64,000 nt of DNA. Origin: Hydrogenivirga caldilitoris. Its GTDB lineage: Bacteria; Aquificota; Aquificia; Aquificales; Aquificaceae. Below, piece after piece: positions 35,084-45,210 of this stretch. The translations under genes were made by a program, and so were the position numbers. Numbering within the stretch: position 1 is the stretch's first letter; every line of letters begins with the position of its first letter. The notes under the pieces are model-generated. The model saw only the letters and a program-made list of their open reading frames with translations, had not been told where the DNA came from and did not search any database. The stretch spans positions 1,302,001 to 1,366,000 of the forward strand of contig NZ_RCCJ01000001.1 in assembly GCF_003664005.1 (NCBI RefSeq), written 5' to 3'.

Positions 35084-35283
35084 CAACCTTCCTTCTTTTC
35101 ACCGGGTGAAGCAAGTTCTAAGAACATCGGCTTCAACCTTAACTTGCCGGTGTAAAAAGGATGACACTGATTACACACTTCAACATGAATGGTTCCCCCT
35201 TTAGTGGAAAGTAAGGTGAAGGTATTTCCGCAACCGCACACAAAGGTAGTAGGTTGAAGTTCGGGGTGTATGTCTCTCTTCAT
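35083..35283 (-). CDS. rpmE: 50S ribosomal protein L31 (zinc-binding form)
   Basis: This 66-residue protein reads [20 protein letters not shown], with zinc ligands C16, C18, C37 and C40 ([14 protein letters not shown]), the C+ form. It is translated ahead of prfA and overlaps it by one base. rho ends 33 bp after its start on the other side of a short gap. Confidence 0.97.
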   Translation of the reverse strand: MKRDIHPELQPTTFVCGCGNTFTLLSTKGGTIHVEVCNQCHPFYTGKLRLKPMFLELASPGEKKEG

Positions 35284-35316
35284 CTCAAACCTCCGTTCCT
35301 GAAGCTAAATATTATA

Positions 35317-36597
35317 CTATGCATTCATAGCTTTAAGAAACTCCCTGTTGGTTTTAAATCTCTTAAGCTTGTCTATCAAGAACTCCATAGCTTCTACAGG
35401 GTCCATCGTTGAGAGAAACTTTCTGAGAACCCACATCCTCTGAAGTTCCCAGTCTTCCACGAGGAGCTCTTCCTTTCTAGTTCCGGATCTCTCTACGTTT
35501 ATTGCAGGGAAAACCCTACGCTCCATAAGCCTTCTGTCCAAGTGTATCTCCATGTTACCTGTTCCCTTAAACTCTTCATAGATAACATCATCCATCCTTG
35601 AGCCTGTCTCTATAAGGGCGGTAGCTATTATCGTTAGGGAGCCTCCTTCCTCTATATTCCTTGCTGCTCCAAAGAACTTTTTTGGTCTCTGAAGGGCGGT
35701 AGCCTCTATACCTCCTGAGAGCACCCTTCCTGTAGGTGGGGTAACAGCGTTGGAAGCTCTTGCAAACCTCGTCATTGAATCAAGGAGTATCACAACGTCG
35801 TTCTTTAGCTCAACAAGCCTTTTAGCTTTCTCAATAACGAGTTCCGCAACCTGCATATGTCTCTCAGGGGGTTCATCAAAGGTAGAAGCTACGACTTCTG
35901 CACCGTCACCGACAATCCTACGCATCTCCGTAACTTCTTCGGGTCTCTCATCAATCAGCAATATTATTAGATGAACTTCTGGGTGATTCTCTATCAAAGC
36001 CCTTGATATCTTCTGAAGCAGAACAGTTTTACCCGCCTTGGGAGGTGCCACCAGCATACCTCTCTGTCCTTTACCTATAGGCGCTACCAGGCTTATAACT
36101 CTGGTTGATAGTTCCCTTGGGTCGTATTCAAGGTTAAACCTTTCGGTGGGGTGGTAAGGTGTCAGTTTATCAAAGGTAGGCCTACTTCTTAGAACTTCCG
36201 GGTCAGCTGTAAGTCCGTTAACAGCCTCCATCTTTATAAGAGCCTTATACTTTTCCCCCTCCTTCGGAAGGCGCGCAAAACCAACTATGGTGTCACCTGT
36301 CCTGAGCCCGAACTTCTTTATCTGAGAAGGTGCAACGTACACGTCTTCCCAGCTTGGCATGTAGTTGTTCTGGGCGCTCCTCATGAAACCGTAACCTTCT
36401 GGGAGGACCTCAAGGACTCCCTTAACAAAGACCAGACCACCATCCTTAGCCTGGGCACCCAAGATCCTCTCAATGAGCTCTTCCTTCTTCAGACCTGTAG
36501 TTCTCTGAAGCCCAAGCTCCTTACCCAGCTTCTGAAGTTCCTGGAGAGTAAACCTCTTAAGCTCTTCAAGGGTGTAAATCTTCTGAAGTTCCTGCAT
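35317..36597 (-). CDS. rho: Transcription termination factor Rho
   Basis: This 426-residue Rho has the N-terminal Rho-N helices, the cold-shock-like RNA-binding region ([17 protein letters not shown]) and the ATPase domain with Walker [25 protein letters not shown] and [13 protein letters not shown] complete the RNA helicase core. It has an AGGAGG ribosome site. Its presence explains why few intrinsic hairpins are seen. Confidence 0.98.
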   Translation of the reverse strand: MQELQKIYTLEELKRFTLQELQKLGKELGLQRTTGLKKEELIERILGAQAKDGGLVFVKGVLEVLPEGYGFMRSAQNNYMPSWEDVYVAPSQIKKFGLRTGDTIVGFARLPKEGEKYKALIKMEAVNGLTADPEVLRSRPTFDKLTPYHPTERFNLEYDPRELSTRVISLVAPIGKGQRGMLVAPPKAGKTVLLQKISRALIENHPEVHLIILLIDERPEEVTEMRRIVGDGAEVVASTFDEPPERHMQVAELVIEKAKRLVELKNDVVILLDSMTRFARASNAVTPPTGRVLSGGIEATALQRPKKFFGAARNIEEGGSLTIIATALIETGSRMDDVIYEEFKGTGNMEIHLDRRLMERRVFPAINVERSGTRKEELLVEDWELQRMWVLRKFLSTMDPVEAMEFLIDKLKRFKTNREFLKAMNA

Positions 36598-36609
36598 ACT
36601 GTCCTCCTG

Positions 36610-37956
36610 TTATTTTCCTATGCAAAATCTTGAAAATATACTTCCCAATACATCTTCGGTAGTTATGTAACCCACTATCTCTCCCAGGTAATCGGACGCC
36701 TCCCTTACATCAAGCATGGCTATCTCCGGACTTATATACTCCTTTTCATAGGTTTCCCTGAATCTTTCAAGGGTATCCTTAGCCTTCTTAAGAAGTTCCT
36801 CATGCCTAACTGAAACATAGATGTTTAATCCTTCTTGAGCTAAAGCTCCTGCCTTTTTGAGAATTTTCTCTTCAAGGTTTTTTAGTCCATACCCCTTGAG
36901 GGCACTAACCTTTATTATAGAATGTCCTTCAAAAATTTCAAGAGGGACTACATCTCCGAGGTCGGTCTTGTTGAATACCACGATAAGGTCCCTATCCTTG
37001 ATCTGCTCGTAAAGTTTCAGGTCCTCTTCACCAATGGGTTGTGAAGCGTCAACCACAAATAAGACAACATCAGCTTCCTCTATCTTCTTCAAACTCCTTT
37101 CAATGCCTATCCTTTCAACTGGGTCATGAGCTCTCCTTATACCGGCTGTGTCTATAAGTCTGACAGGTACACCCCTTAGGTTAAGGGTCTCCTCTATATA
37201 GTCTCTCGTTGTTCCCTCTATATCGGTAACTATAGCCCTGTCCTCTTTCAGAAGGGCATTAAATAGGGAGGATTTACCAACGTTGGGTTTACCGACTATC
37301 GCAAGCTTCATTCCTTCCCTTAGGAGTTTTCCCACCTTTGCAGTTCTCAGGAGCTGGTCAATTCCTTCAATAACCCTGTTAACCATCTCTATAACCTGAT
37401 CCCTGGTTAAAGTGGGGATATCCTCTTCCGAGAATTCTATATCCGCCTCTATAAAGGCTGAAAGCTCAAGGAGGCTTTCTCTGAGAGAGTTCACATACTT
37501 GCTCAACTCGCCTTTTAGTTGTCTCATGGAAGCCCTACGAGCTAATTCGGTTTTTGCAGATATGAGTTCAGCGACCGCCTCCGCCTGGGCAAGGTCAAGC
37601 TTCCCGTTGAGAAAAGCCCTCTTGGTGAACTCACCTGGCTCGGCAAGTCTGCAACCCGCTCTAAGGAACAGCTCTATGGCTCTCTGGAGTATGAGGGGGT
37701 TTCCGTGAAGGGATAGCTCAATCATATCCTCTCCCGTATAGCTGCGAGGTGCTTTGTAGTAGATAAGCACTCCTTCGTCAAGCACTTCCCCCTCCTCGTC
37801 CGTAAGGGTGCCGTAGTGGGCATACCTTGGCTTTATATCAGAATTGGTTCTGAAGAATTTCTTAGCTATTTCTAAAACACCTTTACCTGTAAGCCTAACG
37901 ACCCCTATGGCACTTTCTCCAAAGGGTGTTCCTATAGCAACTATGGGTTCTCTCAT
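36610..37956 (-). CDS. mnmE: tRNA modification GTPase MnmE
   Basis: This 448-residue MnmE has an N-terminal tetrahydrofolate-binding domain (VAIGTPFGESAIGVVRLTG), the GTPase domain with GKPNVGKSSLF, DIEGTTRD and NKTDL, and the conserved C-terminal CIGK. With MnmG it makes cmnm5U34. It is 12 bp upstream of rho in the same direction. Confidence 0.97.
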   Translation of the reverse strand: MREPIVAIGTPFGESAIGVVRLTGKGVLEIAKKFFRTNSDIKPRYAHYGTLTDEEGEVLDEGVLIYYKAPRSYTGEDMIELSLHGNPLILQRAIELFLRAGCRLAEPGEFTKRAFLNGKLDLAQAEAVAELISAKTELARRASMRQLKGELSKYVNSLRESLLELSAFIEADIEFSEEDIPTLTRDQVIEMVNRVIEGIDQLLRTAKVGKLLREGMKLAIVGKPNVGKSSLFNALLKEDRAIVTDIEGTTRDYIEETLNLRGVPVRLIDTAGIRRAHDPVERIGIERSLKKIEEADVVLFVVDASQPIGEEDLKLYEQIKDRDLIVVFNKTDLGDVVPLEIFEGHSIIKVSALKGYGLKNLEEKILKKAGALAQEGLNIYVSVRHEELLKKAKDTLERFRETYEKEYISPEIAMLDVREASDYLGEIVGYITTEDVLGSIFSRFCIGK

Positions 37957-37971
37957 GGGGAAGTCTTAAAA

Positions 37972-37977
37972 TATAAT
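37972..37977 (+). promoter_or_regulatory. -10 box for tRNA-Leu (and trm1)
   Basis: Perfect TATAAT lies 14 bp upstream of the tRNA 5' end in the divergent gap with mnmE. Transcription probably starts near 37984, giving a pre-tRNA with an ~8-nt 5' leader that HARP would remove. Confidence 0.6.
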
Positions 37978-37991
37978 ATAGCTCTTCGTCA

Positions 37992-38075
37992 GGGGGTATG
38001 GCGGAACTGGCAGACGCAGCGGACTTAAAATCCGCGGGCCGCACGGCCGTCCGGGTTCGACTCCCGGTACCCCCA
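37992..38075 (+). tRNA. tRNA-Leu (anticodon UAA)
   Basis: An 84-nt class II tRNA: 7-bp acceptor stem GGGGGTA/TACCCCC, discriminator A, D-arm GCG...CGC, anticodon stem GCGGA/TCCGC with loop CTTAAAA (anticodon TAA), 15-nt variable arm and T-arm CCGGG-TTCGACT-CCCGG. The CCA end is not encoded. Position 26 is A and 27 is G. trm1 follows after only 10 bp. Confidence 0.96.
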
Positions 38076-38085
38076 TGAGAAAAGA

Positions 38086-39258
38086 ATGAAAACAATTCAA
38101 GAAGGTAAAGCTCAGATATTCGTCCCTGAACTTAGAGAGATCGTCTCCTCCGATATGCCCGTCTTCTATAACCAGAAAATGAGAGTGAACAGAGACCTCG
38201 CAGTCCTTGGTTTGGATTATCTGTGCAGGAAACTGAGAAGGGAGCTGAAGGTAGCAGACCCTCTGGCTGCAAGCGGTATAAGAGCGATAAGGTTTATCAA
38301 AGAAACCAACTGCGTCGGTAAAGTTTACGCTAACGATATAAACGAAAAGGCAACAAAGATAATGGAGGAGAACTTCAGGCTGAATGAAATTTCTCCAGAG
38401 AAATATGAGATTCACAGGGAGGACGCCAACTTCTTCCTTAGAAAAAGCTGGGGCTTTGGTTTTGATTACGTTGACCTAGACCCCTTCGGAACTCCTGTTC
38501 CCTTCATAGAATCAGCAGCCCTGAGCATGAAGAGGGGAGGGATATTGAGTCTGACCGCCACCGATACCGCACCCCTCTCTGGAACTTATCCCAAAACATG
38601 TATAAGGAGATACGGAGCAAAGCCTCTAAGGAACGAGTTCAAGCACGAGGTAGGCATAAGGATACTCATAAAGAAGGTCATAGAGCTCGCAGCCCAGTAT
38701 GATATAGCGATGATACCGATATTCGCCTACTCCCACCTTCACTACTTCAAGCTCTTCTTCGTCAAGGACAGGGGTGCCAGGCTGACCAACTCCCTCATAG
38801 ACCGGTTCGGATACGTCCTTTACTGCTTCAACTGCATGAACCGCGAAGCGGTCTTTGACATCCTGAAAACTAAAGAGCACTGCCCCGTGTGCGGGACGAG
38901 GTTCAACGTGGGAGGTCCCATGTGGCTCGGGGAGCTCTGGGACGAGGAGTTTACCGATTTCCTTTACAGGGAGGCTCATGAGAGGGAAGAGATAGCTATG
39001 GAGACTAAGAGGATTCTAAAGTCAATCTGGGAGGAAGCGAGACTCCAGACTGTAGGCTTTTACACCGCCTCAAAGTTAGCTGAGAAAATAGGGATACCCC
39101 AGCAACCTCCGATAAGGAAGGTGGTGGAGTTTTACGAGGGTGTGAGAACCCACTTTGAGGGGGACGGCTTCAGGACAACTCTCCCCCACGAGGAAGTTCT
39201 GAGAAGGTCGGAGGAGTTAAAGGTTATAATAGAACGGCGTTTGAAAGGAGGGGTGTGA
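38086..39258 (+). CDS. trm1: tRNA (guanine-26/27, N2)-dimethyltransferase Trm1
   Basis: This 390-residue Trm1, rare in bacteria but known in Aquifex, has the SAM site VADPLAASGIRAIRF, the catalytic DLDPFGTPVPF and a C-terminal zinc ribbon (CFNCMNREAV, CPVCGTRF). The Aquifex enzyme methylates both G26 and G27. It begins 10 bp after the tRNA-Leu 3' end and has no Shine-Dalgarno, so it is probably read from the tRNA promoter after tRNA processing. It overlaps the PGI/PMI gene by one base. Confidence 0.95.
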   Translation: MKTIQEGKAQIFVPELREIVSSDMPVFYNQKMRVNRDLAVLGLDYLCRKLRRELKVADPLAASGIRAIRFIKETNCVGKVYANDINEKATKIMEENFRLNEISPEKYEIHREDANFFLRKSWGFGFDYVDLDPFGTPVPFIESAALSMKRGGILSLTATDTAPLSGTYPKTCIRRYGAKPLRNEFKHEVGIRILIKKVIELAAQYDIAMIPIFAYSHLHYFKLFFVKDRGARLTNSLIDRFGYVLYCFNCMNREAVFDILKTKEHCPVCGTRFNVGGPMWLGELWDEEFTDFLYREAHEREEIAMETKRILKSIWEEARLQTVGFYTASKLAEKIGIPQQPPIRKVVEFYEGVRTHFEGDGFRTTLPHEEVLRRSEELKVIIERRLKGGV

Positions 39259-40217
39259 TGAGTCCTGAGGAGATGCTCAAGAGTTTTCCCAAACAACTTG
39301 AGTGGGAGAAGCTTGATATAGACCGCTCACTATATCACACGATAACCTTCTGCGGAATGGGTGGCTCCGGAATAGTGGGAGACATAGCAAGGTCCTGGCT
39401 GGAACACAAGGGATGTAAGGTAATAACGAGCTCCCACAGGGGTTACGGACTCCCTAACTACATAAGCGGCGAGGAACACCTCGTTGTATGCATAAGTTAC
39501 AGCGGAAACACGGAGGAGACCCTGAGCAACTTCGCAGAGGCTCAGAAAAGAGGAGCGAGCATAATCTCAATAAGCTCTGGCGGGAAACTTGAGGAACTCT
39601 CTGAAAAGAGCGGAGTACTTCACCTTAAGGTCCCCAAAGGGTTTGCTCCCAGGTATGCCCTCGGATACATGCTCTCAAAGGTTCTTGCGGTCTTGGGAAT
39701 AGAGAAGGAAGAGCTTGAGGACGCAAGGGAAAACATAGAGAAGAACTACGAAGAGATAAAGAAGAAGGGAGAGGAGATAGCAGAAAAGCTCTACGGTTAT
39801 ATCCCAATAATCTACGCAACGCCTCTGACCGAGGTGGCAGCCTTCAGGTGGAAGACGCAGATAAACGAGAACTCCAAGACTCAAGCTTACTTCGCCACCC
39901 TCCCGGAGATGCACCACAACGAAGTGGTAGGTCTTGACAACGCCGAGATAAGGTCAAAGTGTGCCTTTGTGGTCATGTTTGACCCCAAGGACCACGACAG
40001 GGTAAGGAGAAGGGTTGACCTGACGATAAGACTACTTAAGGACCTCGGGATAGTCCCGATAGCTATCGGAGGGGACGGGAACTCTTATCTGGCGAGGCTC
40101 CTTCACCTTATACACGTTGGGGACTGGGCGAGCTACTATTTGGCGGGTAAGTACGGCTTTGAGCCTCTCCCCGTTAAGGTTATAGACTGGATAAAATCGG
40201 AGCTTTCAAAGGGTTAG
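39258..40217 (+). CDS. Bifunctional phosphoglucose/phosphomannose isomerase
   Basis: This 319-residue archaeal-type SIS-fold isomerase has FCGMGGSGIVGDIARSW, CISYSGNTEETLSNF, and the His/Lys region MHHNEVVGLD. It interconverts glucose-6-P, fructose-6-P and mannose-6-P. I choose the ATG at 39258 (TGATG overlap with trm1) with GGAGGGG upstream; a GTG at 39255 is also in frame. It overlaps the convergent TorD-like gene by 4 bp. Confidence 0.93.
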   Translation: MSPEEMLKSFPKQLEWEKLDIDRSLYHTITFCGMGGSGIVGDIARSWLEHKGCKVITSSHRGYGLPNYISGEEHLVVCISYSGNTEETLSNFAEAQKRGASIISISSGGKLEELSEKSGVLHLKVPKGFAPRYALGYMLSKVLAVLGIEKEELEDARENIEKNYEEIKKKGEEIAEKLYGYIPIIYATPLTEVAAFRWKTQINENSKTQAYFATLPEMHHNEVVGLDNAEIRSKCAFVVMFDPKDHDRVRRRVDLTIRLLKDLGIVPIAIGGDGNSYLARLLHLIHVGDWASYYLAGKYGFEPLPVKVIDWIKSELSKG

Positions 40218-40804
40218 GTCTCCTTATTGAAGGATGATACAACCCTCTTTAGTAACTGGTTTCTGTCCTCGCTTACAATTCTCAGGATGGGTTCCGTTAC
40301 CTCGGATAAATCTTTGGATAAGGATGCACTGCTTAAAACTGGCAGAAGGTGGGTGTTAAGGAATCTAAGTTGAGCCATTTCGTTTTTCCGAGCATCAGCA
40401 AAATTACCTATTTCTAAGAGGTAGAGCTCCTCCTGAAGTTTTGCCGCTATAAAGCCAAACATAGCCGTGAGGCTATCCGGCTCTATATCAGTTATCTCAT
40501 ATCCTTCTCTTGAGTAAAACTCCATCAATGTTTTAGGTATTAACCCTCTGGAAAACTCCTTAACGTTCGGTTTAAGGTATCTCGCCTTCAGCTTTACGGT
40601 TTTATCCTTTAACAGCTTTCTCTTCTTTATCAAACTCAATAGCTTCTGCTCCTTTTCCTTCAGAAAATCTTTCACTTCCTCCGGTAATCTTTCTCCCGTT
40701 TCCAGAGCTTTAAGTAAAAGGAAGAGGGAGAGGTAAAGGGAAAGCCTCTCCCTGACTAACTGAATATCTTCAAAGGGATCACCATACAAGGTAAGGGACC
40801 TCAA
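40214..40804 (-). CDS. TorD/DmsD-like maturation chaperone of the molybdoenzyme
   Basis: This 196-residue alpha-helical protein follows the large subunit gene with a 26-bp overlap. It has a TorD-type core: EPDSLTAMFGFIAAKLQEE and FLNTHLLPVLSSASLSKD resemble the conserved EPDHL and HL.PW segments. Such chaperones bind the Tat signal of the molybdoprotein until the cofactor is inserted. The family is divergent, so the call rests on both pattern and operon position. Confidence 0.75.
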   Translation of the reverse strand: MRSLTLYGDPFEDIQLVRERLSLYLSLFLLLKALETGERLPEEVKDFLKEKEQKLLSLIKKRKLLKDKTVKLKARYLKPNVKEFSRGLIPKTLMEFYSREGYEITDIEPDSLTAMFGFIAAKLQEELYLLEIGNFADARKNEMAQLRFLNTHLLPVLSSASLSKDLSEVTEPILRIVSEDRNQLLKRVVSSFNKET

Positions 40805-43800
40805 ACTTGTGTTTTTTTCCGGTAACCTTTACCTGTGCAGGCGTATAGTAGAAAACCTGTGCAGCACCAAGCCAGCTCAGGAGGGGCCACTTATCCAGGG
40901 ATGGGTCGTACATCTCCACGGGATTGGGCGATACTCCGTTGAACCTCCACTTGTCCGGATAAAGACCGTTTTCATAATACTGGGCTGGGCTCTTTGTAAA
41001 GAGGATCCTTTTAACCGTTTTGGGTAAGCTCCGTACAGGGTTTACAGCTTCTTCTGGTATATCAACCTTATCGGGTAGGTTTTGCAGCGTCTTTGCAACC
41101 TTTTCTTCTTTAGGGATAAAGTACTTGGGTTTAGATACTACCGTATCGCTCCATCTTCCGAAACCGTAGGGTATGTGAATTGAACCTCTCTCAACGGTCG
41201 GTTCCACGAGAACGGGAACCTCCAATTTTCCTGTTGGTGTATCAACTTCAATAACGTCACCTGTACTTACACCCAATTCTCTTGCGGTCTCCGGATGAAT
41301 AACAGCGAAGTTTTCAGGAGTAATCTGAGCTATGTAGTAATAAAACTGACTCCTGTGCTTGGTGTATAGGGGACCTGTTGAGAACATAAGTCTGTAAGGA
41401 TACTCTTTGAAAAGGTCCGGAAGCGAACGATTATCGGCAAAGGGTTTTGGTTCGTAGTACCTAGCTCCCCCCCAGAACTTCTCTCCCGTTATGGTATTGA
41501 CGGTTTTGGCGATATCCTCGCTCCACACCATAAGGACATGTTTGTAAGTCTTTCTCTTTTCGGGTATTTTTCTCTTTGAAATGCCTTTCTCGTCAAAGGA
41601 GCTTTCATAGTCGGTAAACACACCACCTCTTGCAAGGCAGTAAGCCACATACTTCCACTCTTCCTCCGAGAGTATATCTCTGAACTTAGCGACAGGGTAA
41701 TTGTTGTTTACAAACTCAACCTCTTCAGGAGGAACATCTTTCGGGACAAGCCCTCTCTCCATAGCGTGGTAGGCGCCGTTAGCGTAAACCCTGAGTATGT
41801 ATTCCCAGAAGCAGTTCAGGGAATAGCTTCTCCCCTCGTTGTGTTTTAGCCCCTTTACGGCTCCCTCTCCAAATCCGGGCATACCTAAAGACTTTCCGAG
41901 GTCTATAAAGAACTCCCAGAAACTCGCATATCTCGGGTGTCCGTCGGGGCAGGTTCCTATCTTTTCGGTTTTGGGCATCACTGCTGGCGTACGCCACGCT
42001 TCTGCAAGGAGGACACCCCCGCTTGTGGCGTAAAGGTACTGTATCCCCGAAGTACCCGTCTCAAGGTAGGTGGTGTCGGGAACTATGTAGTCCGCATACA
42101 TGAAAGTTTCGTTAATCGTTGTGGTTATACCTATAAAGAGGGGCAGCTTCTCAGGGTCCGAGAGAACTTCAAGGAACTTTATCCCGTAGTTAGAAGAAAG
42201 GACTGGGTTTGCGTAAAAGAGTATAAGGGCTTTTATGGAATATGGATAGGAGTAAAACATACCTGCGAACATTTCTGTATAACTTTCCTCTGCTGACAGG
42301 GGATACCAGGGTCTCTTAGTAGGGTAGGGTTTACCCTCCCTTAACCTTATCCAGTACTCCAAGGTTTTTTCGTAGCCGTATTTACATCTATCTATGGGAG
42401 GTCCCCATTTCGGTGGCTCACCAAATTTCTTCTTATCTACATGGTATATATACTTGTTGTACTTTGTATGTCCCGCCCTTGCCAGCAGTCCTCCTTTTCT
42501 GTGGTAGTTTCCAATCAGTATATCCAGCATTCTGTAAGCCATTACGTTGTATTCCCCCTGAGGGTGCATGGCTACACCTCTGTGTATGTATGTAGCGCTG
42601 TAGGGTGCGTTGTCCGTAAAGTCCTTCGCCATTGACACTATAAGGTGCACAGGAACACCGCATATATCGGACCACTCCTCTATACTCTTTGAAAAGGCTT
42701 CCTCCTTCAGTATCTGGAGGGCTGTCTTAACTTTTACTTTCTCACCCTTTATATAAACCTCTCCTTCATAAAAGAGTTCGGCTCTTTCAGTTTTATCGGC
42801 TGGTACAAACTCGCCGTTGGAAAAGACCAAAGGAGTCTCCGAGTCCTCAAGTCCGAGGTCCTTCGCCTTAAGGAATTCGCCACTTCCCGGTCCCTCCGTT
42901 ATTACGAGCCATGTGGCGTTTGAAGGAACCGGGTAACCCTTCCTCTTTGCGCTTTCCTCGTTTGGTATCTCCAGATACTCCCTGTTGAATCGCTCATTCT
43001 CAAATATCCACCTGAGCATACCCATGGCAAGGGCACCGTCGGTGCTGGGCTTTATGGGAACCCAAACTATGTTGTCGCTGGCAAGGGTTCTGGGTGCTAC
43101 GGGGTTCACGTAATAGACCTTAACCTCACCCCTAACGGCTCTCTCTATGAGTAGACCTTGTCCTGTAGCCCCTGGGTGAAGCCTTCCCATGGAAGCGCCC
43201 GCCATTATCACAACCTTCGCGCTTCTGATGTCCGCCTGTATGTCGTGATAACCAAAGATATGCTTGTCTGCCGTGTAGTATGCGTTTTGACAGGCTGAGG
43301 TGTGCCTGAGCCAGTTCACACTTCCGAAGGCGGCGATCCATCTTGCTGAAAAGTAATCCGTATGTCCCTGACCCCTTCCCCTCATGTAAACGACCTGATT
43401 TGCCTTTGTGCCCAAGTCCGGTCTGTCAGGATCTATAAGGATGTCCTCAAGTTTCAAGCCACGCTCCCCGAGGATGTTGCTCCACTTAGCCTTGAACTCC
43501 TCTACGAGTTTTTTTGGATCTTCCCCCTCCTTCGCCTTTTTAAGGATGCGTTCTGTGTCTTCCTTCATTTCCTTTAAAATTGAGTTGGGGTCATCAAATC
43601 CAGCCTCTTTCAGTTTCCCATACACGAAGAGGTCTTTAAGTCCGGGCAATTTTTCCCCCGTCTCTTCAATCACTCCACCTTCCACTATCTCCCTTATGAG
43701 CTGCTCCCAGGATATAACCTTCCACTTTCCACTACCCCTCTTACCGGCTCTCTTAAGAGGTTTTAGAACACGGTAAGGGTCGTAAAGGTAATGTATGCCG

Positions 43801-44180
43801 TCCTGACCTCTCGGACACAAAGAGCCAAACCATTTGTATGCCTCCTTAACGGGTGTTGAGTAGGGGAGGGCATCGTACTTTACCGTCTGCTTTTCAAAGC
43901 TCGCAGCCCTGTTGTAGGGATGGTAAGGGTTTCCCTCTATCCTGTCTACTATCTCCTCGTTTCCGACCTTTCTCACTCTGACCCTTATGCCGCACCTGAC
44001 GTTACATCCCAAACAGGAGGAGTAAACATATCTAACATCTTTCCCGCTCTGAGGATCAGGAAATACACGCTCCCACTTGGGGCGGAAGACTCTGTTCAGG
44101 ACTGGAAGGTAGGACAGAACGCCAGCACCAAGTAGACCGCCCGCTATCGCTCCCTTTAAGACCTCTCTTCTATCAGCCAT
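40779..44180 (-). CDS. Molybdopterin oxidoreductase catalytic subunit, tetrathionate/sulfur reductase type
   Basis: This 1133-residue subunit has a twin-arginine signal (MADRREVLKGAIAGG). It carries a [4Fe-4S] site (C56, C59, C63, C122: SSCLGCNVRC and LCPRGQ). The cysteine in the HTSACQ block (about residue 297) is the likely molybdenum ligand. The C-terminal cofactor domain has NFAVIHPETARELGVSTGD. Length and operon layout suit TtrA or the Aquifex sulfur reductase SreA more than PsrA/PhsA (about 760 aa). I start at the ATG at 44180, which has GGAGG eight bases upstream. Which sulfur substrate is used cannot be told. Confidence 0.88.
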   Translation of the reverse strand: MADRREVLKGAIAGGLLGAGVLSYLPVLNRVFRPKWERVFPDPQSGKDVRYVYSSCLGCNVRCGIRVRVRKVGNEEIVDRIEGNPYHPYNRAASFEKQTVKYDALPYSTPVKEAYKWFGSLCPRGQDGIHYLYDPYRVLKPLKRAGKRGSGKWKVISWEQLIREIVEGGVIEETGEKLPGLKDLFVYGKLKEAGFDDPNSILKEMKEDTERILKKAKEGEDPKKLVEEFKAKWSNILGERGLKLEDILIDPDRPDLGTKANQVVYMRGRGQGHTDYFSARWIAAFGSVNWLRHTSACQNAYYTADKHIFGYHDIQADIRSAKVVIMAGASMGRLHPGATGQGLLIERAVRGEVKVYYVNPVAPRTLASDNIVWVPIKPSTDGALAMGMLRWIFENERFNREYLEIPNEESAKRKGYPVPSNATWLVITEGPGSGEFLKAKDLGLEDSETPLVFSNGEFVPADKTERAELFYEGEVYIKGEKVKVKTALQILKEEAFSKSIEEWSDICGVPVHLIVSMAKDFTDNAPYSATYIHRGVAMHPQGEYNVMAYRMLDILIGNYHRKGGLLARAGHTKYNKYIYHVDKKKFGEPPKWGPPIDRCKYGYEKTLEYWIRLREGKPYPTKRPWYPLSAEESYTEMFAGMFYSYPYSIKALILFYANPVLSSNYGIKFLEVLSDPEKLPLFIGITTTINETFMYADYIVPDTTYLETGTSGIQYLYATSGGVLLAEAWRTPAVMPKTEKIGTCPDGHPRYASFWEFFIDLGKSLGMPGFGEGAVKGLKHNEGRSYSLNCFWEYILRVYANGAYHAMERGLVPKDVPPEEVEFVNNNYPVAKFRDILSEEEWKYVAYCLARGGVFTDYESSFDEKGISKRKIPEKRKTYKHVLMVWSEDIAKTVNTITGEKFWGGARYYEPKPFADNRSLPDLFKEYPYRLMFSTGPLYTKHRSQFYYYIAQITPENFAVIHPETARELGVSTGDVIEVDTPTGKLEVPVLVEPTVERGSIHIPYGFGRWSDTVVSKPKYFIPKEEKVAKTLQNLPDKVDIPEEAVNPVRSLPKTVKRILFTKSPAQYYENGLYPDKWRFNGVSPNPVEMYDPSLDKWPLLSWLGAAQVFYYTPAQVKVTGKKHKFEVPYLVW

Positions 44181-45210
44181 TTTCCACACCTCCGAGGATC
44201 CTTCTCTCAAAAACCTTCATAGATATCAGGGCGTAGAGACCAAAGGCGAAGAAGAAGAAGGCTAAAGCCTCCGGCAACCAGTGAGATAGAGGGACGTTGT
44301 AGTCTAAAGTGGTGAGCGTTGTTTTTGAAACGAGCTGGGTGTTCACAACGATATTCCACCTGTCTAAGACAAGGGCAATTATGGTCAGGACCGAAGAAAG
44401 CAAGTTCAGTAGGGAAACCCCTTTGAAAGTTGAAAGATAGGATAAGCCGAGAGCTAAGAGAAACAGGAAAAGGGAAAGCGTATTGAGTCCTGAGTAGACT
44501 TTGGAAGCGTTTTCCAGTAGAGGTGTTCCTCCAAAAAGGATAAAAAGTCTTAAGCCCTCAAGAGCTCTCAGGAAAAGGAAGGAAACCAATGTCCAGAAAA
44601 GAATCTTGGAGGAAAGGGAATTTATCCTTCCGGAAAGGAAACCGTAAAGGCTCACGGAAAGGAGTATCGCTCCAAGGAAAAAACCCATGGGAAGAAGGGG
44701 AAGGAAGTTGTAAAGGTAAAGCTTTGTATCGGCAGTTATGAGCAGACCGGCGTAGTAGGTAGACCATACAGCTCCAAGGAATAAGGCAATGTAAGCCAAG
44801 AATTTTGAAACCACTGGCTTCCGTTTAAGGAAGAAGAGGGTTCCCCATACAGATAGGACAAAAGGTAACCAAAGGTTGGCAAGTATGGCTATGAGGGAGG
44901 AACCCGGATGGGTCTCTGATGGAAATATATGGGAATAAATAAGGACGAATATTCCCCTTTCAGGATGTCTTATATCTGCCAGAGGACCGAGCAGTATTAC
45001 GGGAGAGGTGGCTGCCGCCAGTTTTAGGAAGAACAACCTGTTCTCCCTGAACCACGTCCACGGCGTAATAACACCCAAAGCTCCGATAATAGCCGAACCG
45101 GAAGCTATTGATATAAGCAAGGTATAGGCAACCATAACCGGGAGCCACAGAATCGGCTCAAAAAACTCATTCGGGTAAAGGTAACCGTGAGGATAGGCAA
45201 AGTAGCTCAT
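44173..45210 (-). CDS. NrfD/TtrC-type membrane anchor subunit
   Basis: This 345-residue integral membrane protein has about nine hydrophobic segments (LPVMVAYTLLISIASGSAIIG, LLGPLADIRHPERG). It matches the NrfD/PsrC family that anchors molybdoenzymes and exchanges electrons with quinol. It overlaps the catalytic subunit by 8 bp and starts 4 bp before the FeS gene's stop. Confidence 0.9.
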   Translation of the reverse strand: MSYFAYPHGYLYPNEFFEPILWLPVMVAYTLLISIASGSAIIGALGVITPWTWFRENRLFFLKLAAATSPVILLGPLADIRHPERGIFVLIYSHIFPSETHPGSSLIAILANLWLPFVLSVWGTLFFLKRKPVVSKFLAYIALFLGAVWSTYYAGLLITADTKLYLYNFLPLLPMGFFLGAILLSVSLYGFLSGRINSLSSKILFWTLVSFLFLRALEGLRLFILFGGTPLLENASKVYSGLNTLSLFLFLLALGLSYLSTFKGVSLLNLLSSVLTIIALVLDRWNIVVNTQLVSKTTLTTLDYNVPLSHWLPEALAFFFFAFGLYALISMKVFERRILGGVENG

